A stretch of DNA of 37,638 bases, from positions 1-37,638 of the forward strand of contig MTNJ01000052.1 in assembly GCA_002011425.1 (NCBI GenBank). Direction: 5' to 3'. This document shows, one piece after another, positions 30,705 through 37,638 of this stretch. Source of the stretch: Candidatus Acetothermia bacterium JdFR-48. Lineage in GTDB: Bacteria > Bipolaricaulota > Bipolaricaulia > Bipolaricaulales > Bipolaricaulaceae. The notes under the pieces are model-generated. The model was given only the letters and a program-made list of their open reading frames with translations. It was not told where the DNA came from and did no database searches. The number at the start of each line of letters is the position of its first letter. Position 1 is the first letter of the stretch. Both the position numbers and the translations under genes were made by a program.

Positions 30705-32423
30705 ATGCGCAGATTTTTTTCGACGTGGGTCGCTATCCTTCTGCTACTTCTCCCGCTTCCCCTCCTCGCCGAAGAGATAAAGGTCTCCCTCGCGCCGGTG
30801 TCCGCGCCCGAGCTCGGGGAATGGGCGTCGGGAAAGCTCGCCTTCAGGCTCTACCCCTCCCTGGAACGCTCCCTGGAACGCGAGGGCCCGGAACCCGCGA
30901 TGTCCCTCTTCGGAGTCTTGGCGCTCGGCGAGGTTGAGTATCCGTTGATGTTCGCGGTGCTCTCTGACAATACCCCGTACCTCGCCATCGACTTTGACCG
31001 GGACGACGTCTTCGGGGCCGCGGAGGGAGCAAGGGGCACCCCTCTTACGGAGAAGGAGTGGTTCTGGCACCTGCGGTTCACGGTCCACAACCGTCCTTAC
31101 GAGCTTTCGGTGATCTGGCCCGAAGGCCGGGGATTCCTCTTTTTGGTGAGCCAGACTCCGATGAAGGGCGAGTTCGAACTGGATGGCACCAAACGGACAC
31201 TCGTCCTTATCGATGCCAACGTGAACGGGAATTACAACGATGAGGTTGACTTTTACGCGGTCGATGTGGACGGTGACGGCGTTCTCCACGGCGAGGCCGG
31301 TGGACACGAACTCTTCGCCCTCACCGAGGCCTTCACCGTAGGCGGGCGCTCGTTCAAGTTGGCCGAGGTGGCGGCCGACGGGAGCTCCTTGACGCTCGTT
31401 CCCACCGAGTACGTGCCACCAAAGGTTCCCCTGTACATCGGAGCCCCAGCGCCGAGCTTCTCCTTCGTCGGCCTCAAGGGCCGTGAGGTCTCGTTGGAGG
31501 CACTACGGGGAAAGGTCGTCCTTCTCGACTTCTGGGCGAGTTGGTGTTTGCCATGTGTGATCGCCACGCCGAAAATGAAAGCGATCTACGAGGCGTACCA
31601 CGATCGGGGCCTCGAGATCATCGGTATAAACCTCGACATCTCCCGGGAACAGGCACTGGCATTCATCGACCACTTCGAGCTCCCCTGGCCACAACATTGG
31701 GACGGGAAGGGATACGACGGAGAGCTCGTGCGTCTGTTTCGCGTGGAGGCGATCCCTACCCTCTACCTCGTCGACCAGGGTGGGAGGATCCGCGGGAAGT
31801 GGCTCGGGCTCGTCGAGGAGGAGGTGAGGCAGAAGATCGAGGAACTCCTAGGATCGAAGGGGACTTCGAGCGGGCCGTCAGAGGATGAAGTGACCGGTTC
31901 ACCCGAAGATGACAGGAACTCTGGATCGGACGAGGGGGAGACCGAAGCGGCCTACCCTGGTCCGATCCTTTCTCTGCATGTCCCCACACAGTTCACCCTC
32001 TCGCCGGATGAACCCGCCGGCTTGGTCGTCACCCTGAAGAATATGTCCCAGTATGCCGCCGAAGATCTCACGGTTTCCCTCGCGGAACTCCCAGCTGGGA
32101 TTCGGGCGGAGGCGGTCACCGTAGCTTCACTCCCATCTGAGGAAGAAATTTCCGTTCAAATCCCGCTCACTTACGCCGAGCCTGAAATCGGAAAATTTCC
32201 GGCGGAGGTAGAAGTGAAATACACTTTCTGCGTTGATGAGGAGGTCTGTTTCAAGTTCTCCCAGAGGGAACCCTTCCTCCTGGTAGTGGGAGGCCCGGCG
32301 GCCGCCGGGAGCACCCTCGGGGACCATGACGAAAGGGCAGATGGGGAATTCCCGTGGTGGCTCGCCGTGGGAATAGGAACACTGGCCGCTTTGGTGGTAC
32401 TTATACTACTCTTTGGAAAGTGA
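30705..32423 (+). CDS. Membrane-anchored TlpA-type thioredoxin-like protein with long extensions
   Basis: The 572-residue exported protein has a signal peptide (1-22), an N-terminal beta-rich domain (about 25-235) with acidic runs such as DANVNGNYNDE and DVDGDG, a TlpA/ResA-type thioredoxin domain (243-385) with active site WCLPC (Cys281, Cys284) in LLDFWASWCLPCVIATPKM, an acidic low-complexity linker (386-415), a second beta domain like the NEW3/CARDB type (about 425-540), and a C-terminal membrane helix (551-569). The acidic runs may bind calcium. It should be an extracytoplasmic thiol-disulfide protein; the partners are unknown. AAAGGGGA precedes the ATG. The stop abuts the uppP start. Confidence 0.85.
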   Translation: MRRFFSTWVAILLLLLPLPLLAEEIKVSLAPVSAPELGEWASGKLAFRLYPSLERSLEREGPEPAMSLFGVLALGEVEYPLMFAVLSDNTPYLAIDFDRDDVFGAAEGARGTPLTEKEWFWHLRFTVHNRPYELSVIWPEGRGFLFLVSQTPMKGEFELDGTKRTLVLIDANVNGNYNDEVDFYAVDVDGDGVLHGEAGGHELFALTEAFTVGGRSFKLAEVAADGSSLTLVPTEYVPPKVPLYIGAPAPSFSFVGLKGREVSLEALRGKVVLLDFWASWCLPCVIATPKMKAIYEAYHDRGLEIIGINLDISREQALAFIDHFELPWPQHWDGKGYDGELVRLFRVEAIPTLYLVDQGGRIRGKWLGLVEEEVRQKIEELLGSKGTSSGPSEDEVTGSPEDDRNSGSDEGETEAAYPGPILSLHVPTQFTLSPDEPAGLVVTLKNMSQYAAEDLTVSLAELPAGIRAEAVTVASLPSEEEISVQIPLTYAEPEIGKFPAEVEVKYTFCVDEEVCFKFSQREPFLLVVGGPAAAGSTLGDHDERADGEFPWWLAVGIGTLAALVVLILLFGK

Positions 32424-33200
32424 ATGGAGAAATACCTTCTGCTGGGGATCATCCAGGGCATCACCGAGTTCCTCCCCATAAGTAGCTCCGCGCACCTCGT
32501 CTTCGCCCAAGCCCTGCTCGGGGTGAACCCCCCCGGCGTCGCCCTGGAGGGGGTGCTGCACCTCGGGACACTCCTCGCGGTCCTCGTCTACTTCCGTCGG
32601 GACATCCTGGCCCTCCTCTCGCGTATCGCCCGTGGAGACCCTGGAGGATTGCGGTATTTCGCCCTCCTGGTGGTCGCGACCGTTCCCATCATTCTCTCAG
32701 GACTTCTCCTCAAAGGCTATATAGAGAGCGCATTCTCCTCTGCCGCTATCGCCGGGGGGTTCCTTCTCGTCACGGGGGGACTCCTGCTGCTCGCCGACTA
32801 CAGGTTGGACACAGGGGGTGACTACTCCCTCAACCTCCCCCGAGCCTTGGGCATCGGCGGGGCCCAAGCCCTCGCCCTACTTCCCGGGATATCGCGGTCG
32901 GGGGCGACCATCGCCGCGGGACTCATCTTCGGCCTCGAGATCGAAGAGGCGGTGCGGTTTTCGTTCCTCCTCGCCATCCCTGCCATCGCCGGGGGTAGCC
33001 TCCTCTCCCTCTCCGGGGCACAGGGCGCAGACCTTCGAACAGAAGAACTTCTGGGAATTGCGCTTGGAGGCACAATGGCCTTTTTGAGCGGCCTCCTCGC
33101 GATCAAGTTCTTGCTCTCCCTCCTCGGCCGAAAGAAGCTCTGGCCGTTCGCCCTCTATTGTCTCACGGTGGGGACGTTGGCCCTCATCTTCCTTAGGTGA
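32424..33200 (+). CDS. uppP: Undecaprenyl-diphosphatase (UppP/BacA)
   Basis: This membrane enzyme recycles undecaprenyl diphosphate to the monophosphate carrier for cell-wall synthesis. The 258-residue protein has both signature motifs: GITEFLPISSSAHLV (11-25) and LPGISRSGATIAAGLIFGLE, with several membrane helices. The ATG begins on the base after the stop codon of the upstream gene, so they are coupled. Its end overlaps the convergent HAD gene by 8 bases. Confidence 0.95.
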   Translation: MEKYLLLGIIQGITEFLPISSSAHLVFAQALLGVNPPGVALEGVLHLGTLLAVLVYFRRDILALLSRIARGDPGGLRYFALLVVATVPIILSGLLLKGYIESAFSSAAIAGGFLLVTGGLLLLADYRLDTGGDYSLNLPRALGIGGAQALALLPGISRSGATIAAGLIFGLEIEEAVRFSFLLAIPAIAGGSLLSLSGAQGADLRTEELLGIALGGTMAFLSGLLAIKFLLSLLGRKKLWPFALYCLTVGTLALIFLR

Positions 33201-33936
33201 CTTCTACCTCCTTCAGCATTCTCACCACGCAGTCCGCAACGGAAAGGTCCTCGCCCGTCCCCCGACCGGTGAGGACCCCGATGGTCAACCGGCATCCGGC
33301 GCGTTTCCCCGCGAGCACGTCCCCGGGAGAGTCCCCCACTACGACGGTCTTGCCGGGGGGGACCCCCAAAAGCTCACAAGCCTTGAAGATCCCTTCCGGG
33401 GCGGGTTTTGGGATATGGAAGACATCCAGCCCCACGACTACGTCCACCAAGCCAGCCAAGCCGGCGTGCCGCAAGTGCCGGGCAGCCGGCCCGGTGGAAT
33501 CGTGGGTCACAACCCCCACCCTGCCCCCAGCACCCTTTATCTTCAGGAGGAGCTCACGCGCTCCCGGCAGAAGCTCCAAACGGTCCCCCCAGGGGAATGC
33601 CGCGTCGACCTCGATAAATCCCTCCTTTACTATGCTCAAGAGTTCTGAGAAGGGGAGAGACATATTTTCTGCGAGGAATTCTGCGGCAAGTTTCTCTACC
33701 TCCCGACGTGGTAGATGGATTGCACCGTTGGGGTGTTCACACCTTGTGATGGGATCAACGCCCATTACTGCCAAGAGGACTTCTTTAGTGGGTGCCGATA
33801 ACCCACATCGCAAAGCGAGGTACTCCACCCGTGCCTCCATCACCGCAACCCAATGGGAGAATGAAAGGAGGGTGCCATCTTTGTCGAATATGAAACTCTC
33901 CGCTTGTGTACACGCAGCGCACGCCTTCACCAACAT
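33193..33936 (-). CDS. HAD family hydrolase (phosphoglycolate phosphatase-like)
   Basis: The 247-residue HAD phosphatase has motif I FIFDKDGTLL (Asp18, Asp20), a helical cap (about 27-95), motif II VGVVTHDST, motif III PKPAPEG and motif IV VVVGDSPGDVLAG. The pattern resembles phosphoglycolate phosphatases and related sugar phosphatases; the substrate is not known. A CAACTQ stretch precedes motif I. The ATG lacks a ribosome binding site but follows a well-formed promoter by 8 bases, so it may be leaderless. Confidence 0.88.
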   Translation of the reverse strand: MLVKACAACTQAESFIFDKDGTLLSFSHWVAVMEARVEYLALRCGLSAPTKEVLLAVMGVDPITRCEHPNGAIHLPRREVEKLAAEFLAENMSLPFSELLSIVKEGFIEVDAAFPWGDRLELLPGARELLLKIKGAGGRVGVVTHDSTGPAARHLRHAGLAGLVDVVVGLDVFHIPKPAPEGIFKACELLGVPPGKTVVVGDSPGDVLAGKRAGCRLTIGVLTGRGTGEDLSVADCVVRMLKEVEVT

Positions 33937-33944
33937 GGCTAATC

Positions 33945-33974
33945 ATTGTAGCCACATTGTTTTCAGTTGCTCAA
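33945..33974 (-). promoter_or_regulatory. Promoter of the HAD gene (leaderless type)
   Basis: TTGAGC (33974-33969), an 18-base spacer and TACAAT (33950-33945) on the minus strand. Eight bases separate the -10 box from the ATG. It is divergent from the riboswitch promoter that begins at 34006. Confidence 0.6.
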
Positions 33975-34005
33975 AAACAAGTGACGAATGTCCCCTCAGA
34001 GGACC

Positions 34006-34034
34006 TTGACTATTGCTTTGTAAGTTTTTATAGT
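34006..34034 (+). promoter_or_regulatory. Near-consensus promoter of the c-di-GMP riboswitch
   Basis: TTGACT (34006-34011), a 17-base spacer and TATAGT (34029-34034), the best promoter match in the window. The predicted start at about 34041 is exactly where the aptamer's P1 stem begins. Confidence 0.8.
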
Positions 34035-34041
34035 AGCTACA

Positions 34042-34125
34042 ACCCTGAAAAAGGGCGAACCCGTCGTAAGGCGGGGGTGCAAAGCCACGGGCCCTAATGA
34101 GAAGGGGTAACCGGGTTGCCAGGGT
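34042..34125 (+). ncRNA. Cyclic-di-GMP-I (GEMM-I) riboswitch aptamer
   Basis: ACCCTG (34042-34047) and CAGGGT (34120-34125) form stem P1. Inside, AGGGCGAACCC opens the first arm, closed by CCCGTC-GTAA-GGCGGG with a GNRA tetraloop, followed by GGTGCAAAGCCAC, which carries the conserved GCAAAGCC, and GGGCCCTAA. The second arm GGTAACcggGTTGCC matches the conserved 3' hairpin. These elements match the GEMM-I consensus in order and spacing. A terminator overlaps its 3' side, and the RHH-MshEN gene follows. Confidence 0.9.
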
Positions 34126-34150
34126 AAATTTGGCAGCCCGGTTTTCTTTT
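34109..34150 (+). terminator. Intrinsic terminator serving as the riboswitch expression platform
   Basis: AACCGGGTTGCCA (34109-34121) pairs with TGGCAGCCCGGTT (34131-34143), followed by TTCTTTT. The 5' arm reuses the riboswitch's second hairpin and part of P1, so aptamer and terminator cannot form together. This predicts that c-di-GMP binding prevents termination (an ON switch). Confidence 0.8.
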
Positions 34151-34175
34151 AGGGCCCAGACGTGGGGGTGGTGAG

Positions 34176-34487
34176 ATGCAGGTTACGTTGTACTTTGCAG
34201 AAGAAGATGAATATCTCATTCGTTTAGTGGATGAAAAAGCACGTAAAGAAAGGCGTTCCCGCTCCTCGGTAGTCCTCTCAATCCTCGAGGAATTCTTCGA
34301 GCGCGGAAAGAAACTTGGGGAAATACTTGTAGATCTCAGGGTTGTGAGCCCACGCGACGTAGAGGAAGCTCTCCAGATCCAACAGAACGGGACCAATAAG
34401 TTAATCGGTGAAATTCTCGTAGAAAAAGGGATTGTAGATAAACGAGAAGTCGAACGTGCTTTAGAGATCCAAAACCGTTTTAGATAA
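34176..34487 (+). CDS. Ribbon-helix-helix protein with C-terminal MshEN-like c-di-GMP-binding repeats
   Basis: The 103-residue protein is not a family I can name. Residues 1-43 show a ribbon-helix-helix DNA-binding pattern: strand MQVTLYF, helix DEYLIRLVDEKARK, turn RRSRSS, helix VVLSILEEFF. Residues 46-69 (KLGEILVDL...ALQIQ) and 76-99 (LIGEILVEKG...ALEIQ) are two copies of a 24-residue motif matching the MshEN consensus, RLGxxLVxxGLI...LxxALxxQ, separated by six residues rather than the usual five. MshEN domains bind c-di-GMP in MshE-type ATPases. Here the first arginine is lysine and the second is leucine, so binding is unproven. GGTGAG precedes the ATG. Expression is under the upstream riboswitch. 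A c-di-GMP-responsive transcription regulator is the inferred role. Confidence 0.8.
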   Translation: MQVTLYFAEEDEYLIRLVDEKARKERRSRSSVVLSILEEFFERGKKLGEILVDLRVVSPRDVEEALQIQQNGTNKLIGEILVEKGIVDKREVERALEIQNRFR

Positions 34488-34939
34488 ATAGCAACTAAAC
34501 GGGAGCATCCATAAATCTTAATGAAAAAGGTTGAAGTGTGATTTAGGTTTAAGGTTTGTTTAAACTTCTTAACCCATATGTGATGGAGTAGGTGGACTGG
34601 TAATGCTGGGGAAGCTTGGCTCGTTGCAAATTATTCTTGTTACATGTTGAGTACTGAAAAATCTGTCGAAGTCTGTCGTTGTCGGAAAATCGGCTCTATC
34701 CAAAACTTTATAAGTATAAACACCGCTTCTAGACCCACGGATTAAAAAAGTCTCAAGGATCTGCCGCCGGCGCGAAAGACTAGGCTGATGGGGGGCTCTT
34801 CTTAAACGAAGTATGGATTTTGGAACTATATCCGGCGCAGCTACGGTCCTTATTATCCCCTGCGTCCAAGCCCCTGCCTAGATTCGGGCGTTCTGTGGGT
34901 TCCACGGCATCCGGCTTAGCTCTTCTTCCAAGCTTCTGG
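34488..34939. other. Gene-free stretch after the riboswitch-controlled gene
   Basis: About 450 bases, AT-rich up to roughly 34780. An imperfect hairpin near 34546-34575 (GGTT..AAG and CTT..AACC) may end the upstream transcript but lacks a T-run. No coding frame resembling a known protein is seen. The right part may be further decayed transposon sequence. Confidence 0.4.
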
Positions 34940-35362
34940 AGAAGCTCTCCCGGCCCTCTCCGCCCCCACCACGCGGAGTGCCAGCCGATGAAGACCGCCA
35001 ATTCCCCTCCCAGGGGCCACCGAATAGCAAGCCTGGCGGGCACTCACGAACTCGTAGACCTCGGCAGAGAGCGATCCTGCGAGCGAACCAGGCCGCGGCT
35101 CTTGCCAGGATCTCCCGGTTCAGCCTGAGCCAAGAGTCTTCCGACAGAGCCGGTGGAGTTCTTTCCTTCTCCCCGTGGTCAGCCCGGACCGGTCGGCGTC
35201 CTCATCGCGGTCCGCCTGCCACATCCTGTCCGGGATCGTCTCATTCGCGTGGCTTGAATCCCGGACCAGTCCCCTCCCGCTCGGCTCAGTGCGTGCTAGT
35301 TCCATGATCTGCCGCTTGAATTCTGGCGGATACGGCGGTCGAGTCCCCGGCACCGCGAACAC
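34940..35362 (-). mobile_element. IS3-family transposase remnant (OrfA plus start of OrfB)
   Basis: On the minus strand, GTG 35362 with GAAGGGAGG upstream opens VPGTRPPYPPEFKRQIMELAR, then MWQADRDEDADRSGLTTGRRKEL, a clear IS3-type OrfA N-terminal half. In another frame follow LNREILARAAAWFARR (OrfA end) and VYEFVSARQACYSVA (OrfB start). Then a weak trace of the VSRSGYYAW segment appears as VFIGWHSAWWGR. Several frameshifts and stops separate these pieces, so the element is dead. No terminal inverted repeats or target duplication could be found by eye. Confidence 0.75.
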
Positions 35363-35772
35363 CTCCCTTCAATGCCCTGGGCGTCCACCAAACCGGGCAA
35401 CTTCACATGGCCTTTCTCCTGGCCATTTGGGACGGGTTCGATTCATTATCCCCTTAGATGCCGTAGGAACTTGAGGTGGCGGTGCGATGTGGTGGGGATC
35501 TTTCCCTGCCCCGGGCAGTTGTGCGGCTGATGGGAAGTGCAAGCTCAGCAGCGGAATGAACGGAGGGTTGGGCATCGGTAACTTCAGCCAGCACACCTTG
35601 GTTACCCTTTAGGGGTGCGAGAAGGACGGACCCATTGTGGAGAGAGCGAAGAAGGGGGGAGTAGATGGCTCACTTCAAAAAGCCCTCTTTTAAGCGCCTT
35701 GAGGAGAGGTAACTCCCTATTGAAACCCAATATAGATAACACGATCTTGGCCTCGAGGCCATAGTACACTTA
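35363..35772. other. Gene-free stretch between the IS remnant and the dockerin gene
   Basis: About 410 bases without a convincing gene. It includes a perfect 12-bp palindrome, GGCCTCGAGGCC, at 35749-35760, just downstream of the dockerin gene's stop. The rest may be IS flank. Confidence 0.4.
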
Positions 35773-37437
35773 CTATTTTATTGATCGAGTTTCCAATATG
35801 AAACTTGCCAGGGCTTCAACATCCGCAAAGGTCAAGGCACCATCACCATCGAAGTCCACGACTTCCGGCATTAGATTTAACGGCGGACGGTCAAAGTAAA
35901 AAGATAGAACTAACACGTCGTACAGAGTGAAACGACCATCCCCATTGAGATCTTCGTATTTTCCGTCTCCATCAAGATCTTGGGGAGGGCCCCACTCTGG
36001 TTCCAAGGAGTCGAGAACACATCGGAAGGAAAAGGAAATTTCCGTTAAGCTGAGATCCTCTCCTCTATCATTAAGTCCTCTGACAGAGGAGAGGATTAAC
36101 TTCCCAGTACCTGTAGCCTTGGTATCCAAATAAATTAACAGACAGATGCCTTCATGCCCAGGATCCAGATAGCCAAGAGGATCGGCAACTCTGGTTTTCC
36201 AAAGGCCGTCTCTATATTGTCGAACTTCCCAAAGCCCATTAGGAAGTCCTTCCCACTTCAACCCTACAATCTCGGCGAAATCTGGGTCCGGCACCTCCAC
36301 GGTAAATTCCAGACGCTGTATCCCCGACCTGCCTGGATTTAGATGCAATTCCAATTTACCCAATTGCCCAACCATACATTGCCCTTCCTCTAAACTGAAT
36401 AGGTGCATTGCTTTCTCCTCAACCTTGACCACCACTTTGGCGATATTTGAGATAGCGCCAGCATCGTCTTTCACTGTGTATTGAAAGGTATCTATCCCTA
36501 CAAAATCCCTATCGGGAATATAGAGCACGGTGCCGTCTTCTTGGAGCTCGACGTTGCCGTGGGAAGGAGAAGTGACAATTTCTAATGAAGAAGGGTCGAG
36601 GTCCCCATCTACATCCGTATCGTTTGACAGGACATCTATGATTACCTGTTTGCCGGCCTCGACTTCCGTGAGATCATCCCCGGCTTGAGGGGGGTCGTTC
36701 ACAGACTCGACGTATACCGTAACAGCAGCTTCATCACACGTGCCTTCGACATCACAGATACGGTAAGAAAACGAATCTGCGCCGGAGAAATCCACATCCG
36801 GGGTGTAAATTATCTGTCCCGTTGTGAAGTCCACGATCACCATTCCGTGCTCGGGCAATGTCGTTACCTTGAGCGAGTAAGGATCGAGCCTCCCTTCTTG
36901 AAATCGATCGTTGGCGAGAACTGCGATGGAAACAGGTGTATCTTCTTCAGTGGACGCTTCGTCGACCACTGCCGTGAGACGGACGTTATCCTTGATCTCT
37001 AATACGCCGCTTTCGACCTTAACGCGAGAGGCGATGCCCGCATCTGTAACAAAAAATGGAACCGAGAGCTTCACACGTATCTTACCAGGACTCTCCGGAA
37101 CTATCGTCACCGTGAGAAGGATTAAATTTGCAACCCTGGGTCCTACCTCATTATTTGAATCGAGCCAGCGAAATCGCAAACTCCGAGGAGATTGTTCAAT
37201 TGTCTGTATTTCATATGCTGATCGAAATGTAGTTATCCTCCCTTCTGCTCCTTCTAGGACGAGAACACCCTCTAGTGCCCGCACTCCCTCTGGAGAATCA
37301 AAGAAGATGGGCACTTCAACTTCATCGCCGAGGACAACCTCTGCACCAATTACGCGGAAAAAAGGCAACTCCTTCCCGTGAAGGACTCCCCCCCAAAAGA
37401 GGAATAATAATGTCCACAGAATACCTCTGCGCCACAT
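35773..37437 (-). CDS. Secreted protein with cohesin-like domains, two cadherin-like repeats and a C-terminal dockerin
   Basis: The 554-residue exported protein has a signal peptide (1-21); a cohesin-like beta domain (about 25-150) with EVVLGDEVEVPIFF and GKIRVKLSVPFF; two Ig/cadherin-like repeats of the tandem-95 kind (about 158-246 and 250-340) with VLANDRFQEG, YTPDVDFSGADSFSY and VLSNDTDVDGDLDP; a second cohesin-like domain (about 345-472); and a type I dockerin (486-547) with two calcium loops, DLNGDGRFTLYDVLVL and DFDGDGALTFADVEAL. ATG 37437 is chosen because the signal peptide starts there; the frame extends 25 codons upstream to a TTG. GC is lower than in most neighbours. It could dock with other cohesins on the cell surface. 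The ligands are unknown. Confidence 0.8.
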   Translation of the reverse strand: MWRRGILWTLLFLFWGGVLHGKELPFFRVIGAEVVLGDEVEVPIFFDSPEGVRALEGVLVLEGAEGRITTFRSAYEIQTIEQSPRSLRFRWLDSNNEVGPRVANLILLTVTIVPESPGKIRVKLSVPFFVTDAGIASRVKVESGVLEIKDNVRLTAVVDEASTEEDTPVSIAVLANDRFQEGRLDPYSLKVTTLPEHGMVIVDFTTGQIIYTPDVDFSGADSFSYRICDVEGTCDEAAVTVYVESVNDPPQAGDDLTEVEAGKQVIIDVLSNDTDVDGDLDPSSLEIVTSPSHGNVELQEDGTVLYIPDRDFVGIDTFQYTVKDDAGAISNIAKVVVKVEEKAMHLFSLEEGQCMVGQLGKLELHLNPGRSGIQRLEFTVEVPDPDFAEIVGLKWEGLPNGLWEVRQYRDGLWKTRVADPLGYLDPGHEGICLLIYLDTKATGTGKLILSSVRGLNDRGEDLSLTEISFSFRCVLDSLEPEWGPPQDLDGDGKYEDLNGDGRFTLYDVLVLSFYFDRPPLNLMPEVVDFDGDGALTFADVEALASFILETRSIK

Positions 37438-37638
37438 CGTCTTTAAAAATACTTCAGAGTTCCCCCGTAAATTGAGGACGGGTGCCATGTAGAAGAGGGA
37501 AGTTTTGGCCAATCCCCACGGACGTTTGTTCTTAAATACACAATGGTTAGTGAAACCCGAATTTGAATGTCCCCCTTAAAGAGAGATGGTATCTATGGGT
37601 AGTGTCCCGTGAAGCATGTCTTATCCAAAGGTATATAT
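37438..37638. other. Upstream region of the dockerin gene, no other gene seen
   Basis: About 200 AT-rich bases to the window edge. On the minus strand TATTTT lies 8 bases before the dockerin gene's ATG, another possible leaderless arrangement. No reliable -35 box is seen. Confidence 0.35.

Noticed and set aside
34740..34805. GGCTGATGG stretch resembling the 3' part of a fluoride (crcB) riboswitch
   Set aside because: The 5' half of the fluoride aptamer (GGNGATGG) and the pseudoknot partners are missing, and no transporter gene follows.
1..37638. CRISPR arrays, prophage genes or toxin-antitoxin pairs
   Set aside because: No regularly spaced repeats, phage structural genes or paired small toxin/antitoxin genes were found. 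The RHH protein at 34176 has no toxin neighbour.

Overview
The window is high-GC, densely packed bacterial DNA. Its genes often start with GTG or TTG. Stop and start codons frequently overlap by a few bases, and several promoters place a -10 box only 7-9 bases before a start codon with no ribosome binding site. Gene content points to an uncultured anaerobic, probably thermophilic bacterium: tungstate uptake (tupABC) beside a molybdopterin/tungstopterin pathway, a phosphofructokinase of the pyrophosphate type, a LacD-type aldolase, and secreted cohesin/dockerin and vWA/RTX/PKD proteins. A lineage such as Bipolaricaulota (OP1) would fit. That placement is a guess from gene content; no rRNA gene is present.

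Layout. 1-157: tRNA-Arg (cut by the window edge) and tRNA-Ser on the minus strand. 194-3175: NagD-type phosphatase, DUF6062-like protein, hpt and a Nif3-like protein. 3277-9018: a likely carbohydrate operon (glgC, galT, LacD-type aldolase, phosphofructokinase, ctpA) ending in a 24-bp perfect inverted repeat. 9108-9621: tRNA-Leu and a gene-poor stretch with a terminator-like hairpin. 9622-14957: rhomboid protease, rnhB, rpmH, infB, ylxP, rbfA and a fucose-isomerase-like protein, mostly overlapping or nearly so. 14954-22066 on the minus strand: a methyltransferase, a large vWA/RTX/PKD surface protein, a two-gene RsmF-like rRNA methyltransferase, a broken alpha/beta hydrolase and an ABC-class ATPase. 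22141-29298: moaB, moaA and two moeA genes facing tupCBA, then moaC and a MOSC protein. 29353-33936: gltX, a thioredoxin-domain membrane protein, uppP and a HAD phosphatase. 34006-34487: a cyclic-di-GMP-I riboswitch and the small gene it controls. 34940-35362: an IS3-type transposase remnant. 35773-37437: a secreted cohesin-like/dockerin protein.

The most striking locus is 34006-34487. A consensus promoter drives a c-di-GMP-I (GEMM-I) riboswitch that overlaps an intrinsic terminator. The gene behind it encodes only 103 residues: a ribbon-helix-helix DNA-binding domain joined to two 24-residue repeats that closely match the c-di-GMP-binding MshEN motif. If both readings hold, one second messenger would act first on the mRNA leader and again on the regulator protein.

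The Mo/W island is the second coherent system. TupABC would import tungstate, MoaA/MoaC/MoaB make and activate the pterin, and two unlike MoeA paralogs insert the metal. MoaD, MoaE and any Mo/W enzyme lie outside the window.
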